Shown in pieces: positions 59,240-64,000 of a DNA stretch of 64,000 bases (positions are counted from its first letter, which is position 1; each line of letters begins with the position of its first letter). The translations under genes and the position numbers were made by a program. Origin of the DNA: Candidatus Gastranaerophilales bacterium HUM_9 (GTDB taxonomy: Bacteria; Cyanobacteriota; Vampirovibrionia; Gastranaerophilales; Gastranaerophilaceae); assembly GCA_002103075.1 (NCBI GenBank), contig DABG01000006.1, positions 23,474 to 87,473 of the forward strand, written 5' to 3'. The notes beneath the pieces are model-generated. The model was given only the letters and a program-made list of their open reading frames with translations. It ran no database searches and had not been told where the DNA came from.

Positions 59240-60592
59240 ATGAAAGTTGTAATAATAGGTGGCGTAGCAGCAGGTGCAAAAGCTGCGGCTAAAACAAAAA
59301 GAATGCGTCCTGATGCTCAAGTTGATATTTATACAAAAGACACACACGTATCTTATTCTTCATGCGGTCTACCTTATTATGTTCAAGGAAATTTTGAAGA
59401 CTATAAAAAACTCATAATAAGAACCCCTGAAAAGTTTGAAGAGGACGGTATAAATATTCATTTACGTAACGAGATTATAAAAATTTTACCAGAGAAAAAA
59501 CAGGTTATTGCATTAAATCTTGATACGAATACAGCATATCCTGTGGATTATGATAAATTAGTTATTGCAACAGGTGCATATCCAATAATTCCAAAAGTAC
59601 GAAATGTAAATCTTAAAAATATTTTTACTTTAAGAACGTTAGAAGATGGTATCTCTTTAAGAGAAAAACTTCGTCAATCGACTCGTGCTGTAATTGTCGG
59701 GGGTGGATATATTGGTATTGAAGTTCTTGAAGCATTCGTTGCAAACAATGTTTATACAACACTTGTGGAAAGCAATGAAACAATCATGCCGGCACTTGAT
59801 AGCGAACTTGCGCATATTGTACAAGATTATATGGGCACAATTAAATCTAACCTTGTGCACATAATAACAAATGATAGAGTCGTTGAATTTATCGGAGATA
59901 GCGAGGTTCAAGCAATAAAAACTGCATCAGGTCAGATAATAGAAACAGATTTGGTACTTTTATCTGTTGGAATAAAACCAACCGTTGAGATTGCATCATC
60001 GGCAGGAATTGAACTTGGCCCAACTGGTGCTATAAAAGTAAATAGTCGTATGGAAACAAACATTAGAGATATTTATGCTTGTGGTGATTGCATAGAAGAA
60101 GTTTATATAATGACTCTTACACCGGCTTGGATTCCGCTAGGTTCAACTGCAAATAAAGAAGGACGTTGTGCTGCAATAAATTTGAGTGGCGAAGTTGATG
60201 ATTTTGAGGGCGTTTTAGGTTCAAGCGTCACAAAATATTTTGATATGACTATCTCTATGACAGGTTTCACAGAAAAAGTTGCTCGCAAGATGGGTTTTGA
60301 TGCAATATCTGTAACAATTACTAAACGTGATAAAGCCGGATATATGCCAGAAGCTGAAAACGTGACATTAAAACTTGTTGTTGATAGACGTTCACATAAA
60401 CTTCTCGGTGGACAAGCCATTGGTTGTGGTGATGCTGATAAAAGGATAAACACATTATCTACTGCTCTTTTAAAACATATGACCGTAGAAGAACTTGCAG
60501 GAGCTGATATAACTTATTCTCCAGCATTTTCTGTATCAATCGATCCTCTTATATCTGCGGCAAGACTGATGATTGATAAGTTACGAAGATAA
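59240..60592 (+). CDS. CoA-disulfide reductase / NADH oxidase-type flavoprotein
   Basis: FAD- and NAD(P)H-binding protein of 450 aa. The N-terminal dinucleotide motif (VVIIGGVAAGAKAA), the single redox Cys42 in SYSSCGLPYYVQG, the second NAD loop (AVIVGGGYIGIEV) and the FAD-ribose region (DIYACGDCIEE) fit the CoADR/Nox family. These enzymes reduce CoA disulfide or oxygen/peroxide and complement the ferritin and rubrerythrin upstream. The final 100 residues form the dimerisation domain. The ATG is not preceded by a clear binding site. Confidence 0.9.
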   Translation: MKVVIIGGVAAGAKAAAKTKRMRPDAQVDIYTKDTHVSYSSCGLPYYVQGNFEDYKKLIIRTPEKFEEDGINIHLRNEIIKILPEKKQVIALNLDTNTAYPVDYDKLVIATGAYPIIPKVRNVNLKNIFTLRTLEDGISLREKLRQSTRAVIVGGGYIGIEVLEAFVANNVYTTLVESNETIMPALDSELAHIVQDYMGTIKSNLVHIITNDRVVEFIGDSEVQAIKTASGQIIETDLVLLSVGIKPTVEIASSAGIELGPTGAIKVNSRMETNIRDIYACGDCIEEVYIMTLTPAWIPLGSTANKEGRCAAINLSGEVDDFEGVLGSSVTKYFDMTISMTGFTEKVARKMGFDAISVTITKRDKAGYMPEAENVTLKLVVDRRSHKLLGGQAIGCGDADKRINTLSTALLKHMTVEELAGADITYSPAFSVSIDPLISAARLMIDKLRR

Positions 60593-60606
60593 TTTCTAAA
60601 ATTTTG

Positions 60607-61410
60607 TTATTTTAAACCCCATTTTGTTTGGAGTTGATTTAATTGGTTTTGAGTTTCCATATCAGATATAACGTTGTTCACAATATCTTTTAATGTGTTT
60701 TGTTCATCAGTTTTTCTGAATGCAACACCATAGAATTCTTTTGAGTATTTTTTAGGCAAAATTTTTACACTTGAGTCAGATGATGTGAAACGTCTTAATA
60801 TTGCATCATCAGAAGTTATAGCAAGGATTTCTCCTGATTTTAAGGCTCTATATGCTTCATCATAACTTTTATACCCCATAACTTTTGCTGTTGGAAGTAA
60901 AAACTTCATCGTTTGTTCTGCAGTTGAACCAAATATTACACCAACTTTTTTATCGCTTAAATCTGCCATTGAACGAACAGGACTTCCTGCTCTAACTAAT
61001 AATGCTTGACCAGTTAAATAATATGGTTTTGAAAAATCAACAGACATTTTTCTTGTATCAGAAATAGTAAGAGTTGCAATTACCATATCTAGTTTGTTCA
61101 AATTTAAAAGATACAATCTATCGTTATCAGAAACTGGAACAAATTTAACTTTTTGTGGGTCGTGGAATAACTCTTTTGCAATTTCGTGAGCTAAATCTAT
61201 GTCAAATCCAGCATTTGCACCTGAACCGTCAATAAATCCAAAAGGTTTTGTGTCTGTTTTTACGCCAACTATAATGTATCCTCTATTCATTACAGTTTTG
61301 TATACGTCAACAGATTCTTTGTTTGCATCGTCATTAAAGTAGTCAATGGCATAGAATATACCAAAAGCTACTGCTATTAATATTAATAATATAATAAGTC
61401 CTCGTTTCAT
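60607..61410 (-). CDS. Amino-acid ABC transporter substrate-binding protein
   Basis: A 267-aa periplasmic binding protein of family 3. The N-terminus has a hydrophobic anchor (LIILLILIAVAFGIFYAI) that may be a signal or membrane anchor. The core shows RGYIIVGVKTDTKPFGF, GFDIDLAHEIAKEL, LDMVIATLTISDTRKMSVDFSKPYY and the hinge region VGVIFGSTAEQ. Polar amino acids are the usual ligand. Permease and ATPase genes are not next to it. It is convergent with the CoADR gene and ends 14 bases from it. Confidence 0.9.
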   Translation of the reverse strand: MKRGLIILLILIAVAFGIFYAIDYFNDDANKESVDVYKTVMNRGYIIVGVKTDTKPFGFIDGSGANAGFDIDLAHEIAKELFHDPQKVKFVPVSDNDRLYLLNLNKLDMVIATLTISDTRKMSVDFSKPYYLTGQALLVRAGSPVRSMADLSDKKVGVIFGSTAEQTMKFLLPTAKVMGYKSYDEAYRALKSGEILAITSDDAILRRFTSSDSSVKILPKKYSKEFYGVAFRKTDEQNTLKDIVNNVISDMETQNQLNQLQTKWGLK

Positions 61411-61512
61411 AATATTATTATGTCATTTATATTCGTTTTTGTAAATATATTATAAAATATTAATAGAATGACTAATACAATATTGTATGCTAAACTAAAT
61501 TTGGAGGGTTAT

Positions 61513-61920
61513 ATGAAAGCTGTAGAATATTTTATGCAAGGGAATTCTTGTTCAGAAAGTATAATTTTAGAAGCAATTGAAAAAGGTTATTGTGATAAAG
61601 ATTTATTAAGTGTTGCTACAGGATTTTCTGGTGGAATAAGTTCTGGTTGTCTTTGTGGTGCTGTTGCTGGTTCAATAATTGTAATTGGTTGTTTATTTGG
61701 AAAAGAAAACAAATATAATAATCCACAAAAAGCAAGAGAACTTTCTAAAGAGTTTATGACAAAGTTCAAAGAGGCTCACAAAGCAACTTGTTGCAGAGTA
61801 CTTTCAAAAGGATTTGAAATGCATTCACCAGAAAGAAAACAACATTGTTGTAATTTTGTTGAGTTTTGTTCAAACTTGTTGTCAGAAATTGTTGAAAAAG
61901 AATTGGTAAAAAATGGCTAA
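61513..61920 (+). CDS. C_GCAxxG_C_C family protein
   Basis: A 135-aa protein with the pattern NSCSES at the N-terminus, SSGCLCGAVAGSIIVIGCLFG in the middle and ATCCRVL plus HCC near the C-terminus, as in the C_GCAxxG_C_C family, thought to be redox- or metal-linked and sometimes membrane-associated. The ATG at 61513 follows GGAGGG; an upstream frame start would add 15 residues. The next gene starts 8 bases before its stop, so the pair is translationally coupled. Confidence 0.8.
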   Translation: MKAVEYFMQGNSCSESIILEAIEKGYCDKDLLSVATGFSGGISSGCLCGAVAGSIIVIGCLFGKENKYNNPQKARELSKEFMTKFKEAHKATCCRVLSKGFEMHSPERKQHCCNFVEFCSNLLSEIVEKELVKNG

Positions 61921-62869
61921 TACAACCACTCAAAAAAGAATTCTTGTTATAGGTGTTCCTGATATGGCTTATTCAGGAATATTGGCATTAATAAATGCAT
62001 CAATTAATATCGTAGGTGTAATGGGGCCATTAAAATCTCATAACACTTATCATAATTTTAAATCATTTGTTGAAGCAAACAAGCTTAATTTTATTGAATA
62101 TGATGATTTAAAATCTCCAAAACTATATAAAACAATTACAGAATTAAAGCCAGATTTAGCGGTTGTGTTTTCGTTTAATCATAAATTACCAATAGAGTTT
62201 ATTAATCTTATAAAAGATGGTATATTAAATCTTCACCCATCATTGTTGCCTGAATATAGAGGTGGGAACCCTTATTCAAGAGTAATTATGAATGGAGAAA
62301 CAGAAACAGGGGTTACAATTCATTTTATGTCAGAAAACTTTGATGAGGGTGATATTGTAGCTCAGGTAAAATGTCCTATTGATGAATTTGAAACAATGGG
62401 TACTATTTTTAATAAAACAAATTATCTTGGGATAAGCCTTATTGTTTCAGCTTTAAAAGAATATGAAAAAAACGGAAAACTACCAAGACATATTCAGCCA
62501 AAAGGTGAGTTTAAAAAAGCCAAAAATTTATCTGATATGGAGTATTTGATTAATTTTAATAATACTGCTGTTGAAATAGAACGATTAATTAGAGCACTTA
62601 ATCCGTTTTTAGCTAGTTACACACATTATAAAGGTCAAATTTTGAAGCTGCATAAGGCAAGTGTGGTAGATTATGAATTTCCAGAAAACACAGTAAACGG
62701 TGAAATTGTTAAAATTGAAGCTGATAGAATTTTTATAAAAACAGCAAAGGGTGCTATATGCCCTGAAATTATGCAATTCGGAGCATTGTTTTTAGGTGAT
62801 TCAAAAGATTTTATACAAATTGTAAACCCAAAAGTTGGAGATGTTATAGGATATAATAGATATGAATAA
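61913..62869 (+). CDS. Formyltransferase-family protein
   Basis: A 318-aa protein with the formyl-H4-folate transferase core: the catalytic Asn106, His108 and Asp144 in LNLHPSLLPEYRGGNP and MSENFDEGD fit the N-H-D triad. The C-terminal 100 residues resemble the Fmt C-domain. It differs from Fmt in its N-terminus and in RGGNP instead of RGAxP, so it may formylate an amino sugar or another amine rather than Met-tRNA; the substrate is open. It overlaps the upstream gene by 8 bases and the next by 8 bases. Confidence 0.75.
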   Translation: MANTTTQKRILVIGVPDMAYSGILALINASINIVGVMGPLKSHNTYHNFKSFVEANKLNFIEYDDLKSPKLYKTITELKPDLAVVFSFNHKLPIEFINLIKDGILNLHPSLLPEYRGGNPYSRVIMNGETETGVTIHFMSENFDEGDIVAQVKCPIDEFETMGTIFNKTNYLGISLIVSALKEYEKNGKLPRHIQPKGEFKKAKNLSDMEYLINFNNTAVEIERLIRALNPFLASYTHYKGQILKLHKASVVDYEFPENTVNGEIVKIEADRIFIKTAKGAICPEIMQFGALFLGDSKDFIQIVNPKVGDVIGYNRYE

Positions 62870-63680
62870 ATTAAATTTTGTTACAGCCGGAATGCCATTG
62901 GCAACAGGCTCAAAAGGATATAAAAGAGCGTTTGAAATTTTAGATGAAATAGGTTTAGATGGTATGGAATTAGAGTTCGTACATGGGGTAAGAATTTCTG
63001 ATGCAAATAAAGACCTTGTGAAAAATTCTGAACTTACAAAAACTATACACGCACCGTTTTATATAAACCTTAATTCAAAAGAACCAGAAAAAGTGGACGC
63101 TAGTGTTCAAAGAATTTTAGAAACAGCTAGAGTTGGTGCTTATATTGGAGCTTTTAGTATCACATATCACGCAGGATTCTATCTTGGTATGGATAAGGAA
63201 CTTGTTTATAATAATATCAAAAAACAAACAGAGATTATAACAAAGACATTAAAAGAAGAAAATAATAATATTTGGATAAGGCCAGAAACAACTGGTAAAT
63301 CAACTCAATGGGGCGATTTAGACGAAATAATTTCTTTATCAAAAGAGTTTGAACAGGTTTTGCCTTGCGTTGATTTTTCTCATCTTCATGCCAGATACAA
63401 TGGCGAATACAACACTTACGATGAGTTCGCACAAGTATTTGAAAAAATTGGTAATGAGCTAGGCGAAAACGCATTGAATAACTTCCATGCACACATTGCA
63501 GGGATTGCTTATACTGGAAAAGGTGAAAAACATCACCTTAACCTTGATGAGTCTGATTTTAACTACAAGGATTTATTGAAAGCGTTTAAGACCTTTGATG
63601 TGAAAGGTGTTGTCGTTTGCGAAAGCCCTAATATTGAAACAGATTGCAAGATTTTAAAAGAATATTATACTGCGTTATAA
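62862..63680 (+). CDS. TIM-barrel protein, xylose isomerase-like/endonuclease IV-like
   Basis: 272 aa of AP endonuclease family 2 fold. LDGMELEFVHGVR, TIHAPFYINLNS, TYHAGFYLG, IWIRPETTG, LPCVDFSHLHAR and FHAHIAGI follow the order of metal-binding Glu/Asp/His residues in endonuclease IV and sugar isomerases. It overlaps the formyltransferase gene by 8 bases and is the last gene of a three-gene unit. It could act on DNA or on a sugar; the partner genes favour metabolism. The C-terminal Glu (VCESP) is present. Confidence 0.75.
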   Translation: MNKLNFVTAGMPLATGSKGYKRAFEILDEIGLDGMELEFVHGVRISDANKDLVKNSELTKTIHAPFYINLNSKEPEKVDASVQRILETARVGAYIGAFSITYHAGFYLGMDKELVYNNIKKQTEIITKTLKEENNNIWIRPETTGKSTQWGDLDEIISLSKEFEQVLPCVDFSHLHARYNGEYNTYDEFAQVFEKIGNELGENALNNFHAHIAGIAYTGKGEKHHLNLDESDFNYKDLLKAFKTFDVKGVVVCESPNIETDCKILKEYYTAL

Positions 63681-63708
63681 TGTAATTTTTTTAAAATTCT
63701 CTATCTAC

Positions 63709-63765
63709 ATGTTCGCAGGGATTCCACGCTTGCATTACAGAGTATATACAACACGCTCTGAATGA
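63709..63765 (-). repeat. Short dispersed repeat, copy 4 (inverted)
   Basis: Reads on the minus strand from GTCATTCAGAGCGTGTTG to GCGTGGAATCCCTGCGAACAT, the fullest minus-oriented copy in the window. Confidence 0.7.
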
Positions 63766-63776
63766 CGTACTCAGAC

Positions 63777-63822
63777 TGTCATTCAGAGGGAGTGCAACGA
63801 CCGAAGAATCCCCTTGAACATG
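63777..63822 (+). repeat. Short dispersed repeat, copy 5
   Basis: Begins TGTCATTCAGAGGGAGTG and ends CGAAGAATCCCCTTGAACATG. Faces copy 4 head to head across about 11 bases. Confidence 0.65.
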
Positions 63823-63845
63823 TATAGCACGTCATTACGAGGAAC

Positions 63846-63973
63846 GGATTTTCGACTCTGCCGAACAAAACAATTAAGTATTGTTTTGTGAGAGGAGGTG
63901 CCGTGTCACGAAGTGACCCAACCCGTAAGGCTGAGCAAAACCACGCTTTTGCGAAATCCCGAATAATCCAAGA
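63846..63973 (+). mobile_element. MITE-like repeat, copy C
   Basis: Shares with copies A and B the GGATTTTCGACTCTGCCG start, the CAAAACAAT/ATTGTTTTG palindrome and the CCCGAATAATCCAAGA end, but the middle is replaced by an unrelated hairpin-rich segment (GTCACGAAGTGAC). The variation suggests modular structure or decay. Confidence 0.65.
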
Positions 63974-64000
63974 CAACGTGCTGTAATTATTTTTGTAACG

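Larger units (their letters stand above)
63681..64000. other. Gene-free repeat-rich end of the window
   Basis: Holds two short-repeat copies in inverted orientation (63709-63765 and 63777-63822), then MITE-like copy C. No coding signal. The two 63-80 codon frames here coincide with repeats. Confidence 0.65.

Noticed and set aside
63779..63976. 65-codon minus-strand frame
   Set aside because: Lies wholly in the short repeat and MITE-like copy C.

Overview
The window is AT-rich, gene-dense bacterial chromosome. It carries the housekeeping set of a diderm, non-photosynthetic bacterium, and the best guess is a gut relative of the cyanobacteria (Vampirovibrionia/Melainabacteria, order Gastranaerophilales). 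This assignment is an inference. It rests on a GH57/DUF3536 glycosidase typical of the cyanobacterial side of the tree, an LptF/G-type permease implying an outer membrane, an anaerobe-style oxidative-stress set (reverse rubrerythrin, ferritin, CoA-disulfide reductase), and many small proteins without recognisable families. No photosynthesis, phage structural, transposase or CRISPR genes are present.

Layout. 1-6220: regulatory region with a repeated 14-bp motif, a possible small RNA, a YkgJ-type protein, PBP1A, an AICAR-transformylase-like protein lacking a key histidine, and a response regulator with a soluble histidine kinase. 6670-14390: CtpA protease, gatB, rsmH with an FtsL-like protein, and ligA. 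14400-18640 is the most accessory part: tRNA-Thr, tRNA-Thr and tRNA-Tyr, a MITE-like repeat bracketed by a duplicated tRNA-Tyr 3' end, a cassette of very small genes including one with a dnaX-type A AAA AAG slippery site, and a large kinase-like/helical-repeat protein. 18760-29400: DedA, GH57, mazG, isochorismatase-like hydrolase, a group 2 sigma factor, an AbrB-like protein, a secreted nuclease, pgk and a calpain-like cysteine protease. 29550-44700: mtnA, LptF/G-like permease, rarA, a vWA protein, adk-map-aroE, dapF, rpsF-ssb-rpsR, gltX, and a CcdA/thioredoxin pair. 44700-57400: YhcH-type protein, a proline/glutamine-rich TPR protein, ftsZ, the smc-scpA-scpB operon and an AGCS symporter. 57500-63680: ferritin, reverse rubrerythrin, CoADR-like oxidoreductase, an amino-acid binding protein, and a three-gene overlapping operon (C_GCAxxG protein, formyltransferase, TIM-barrel protein).

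Two dispersed non-coding repeat families recur between genes: a MITE-like element of about 130-165 bp in three copies, and a shorter unit of about 57 bp in at least six full or degenerate copies. Many genes are separated by strong, often bidirectional hairpin terminators.

The strongest candidates for something undescribed are the slippery-site gene at 15613-16013, the calpain-like protease at 27374-28813, the kinase-fold/helical-repeat protein at 16767-18638, and the MITE insertion that split a tRNA gene from its terminator. All product names come from reading motifs; no database search was run.
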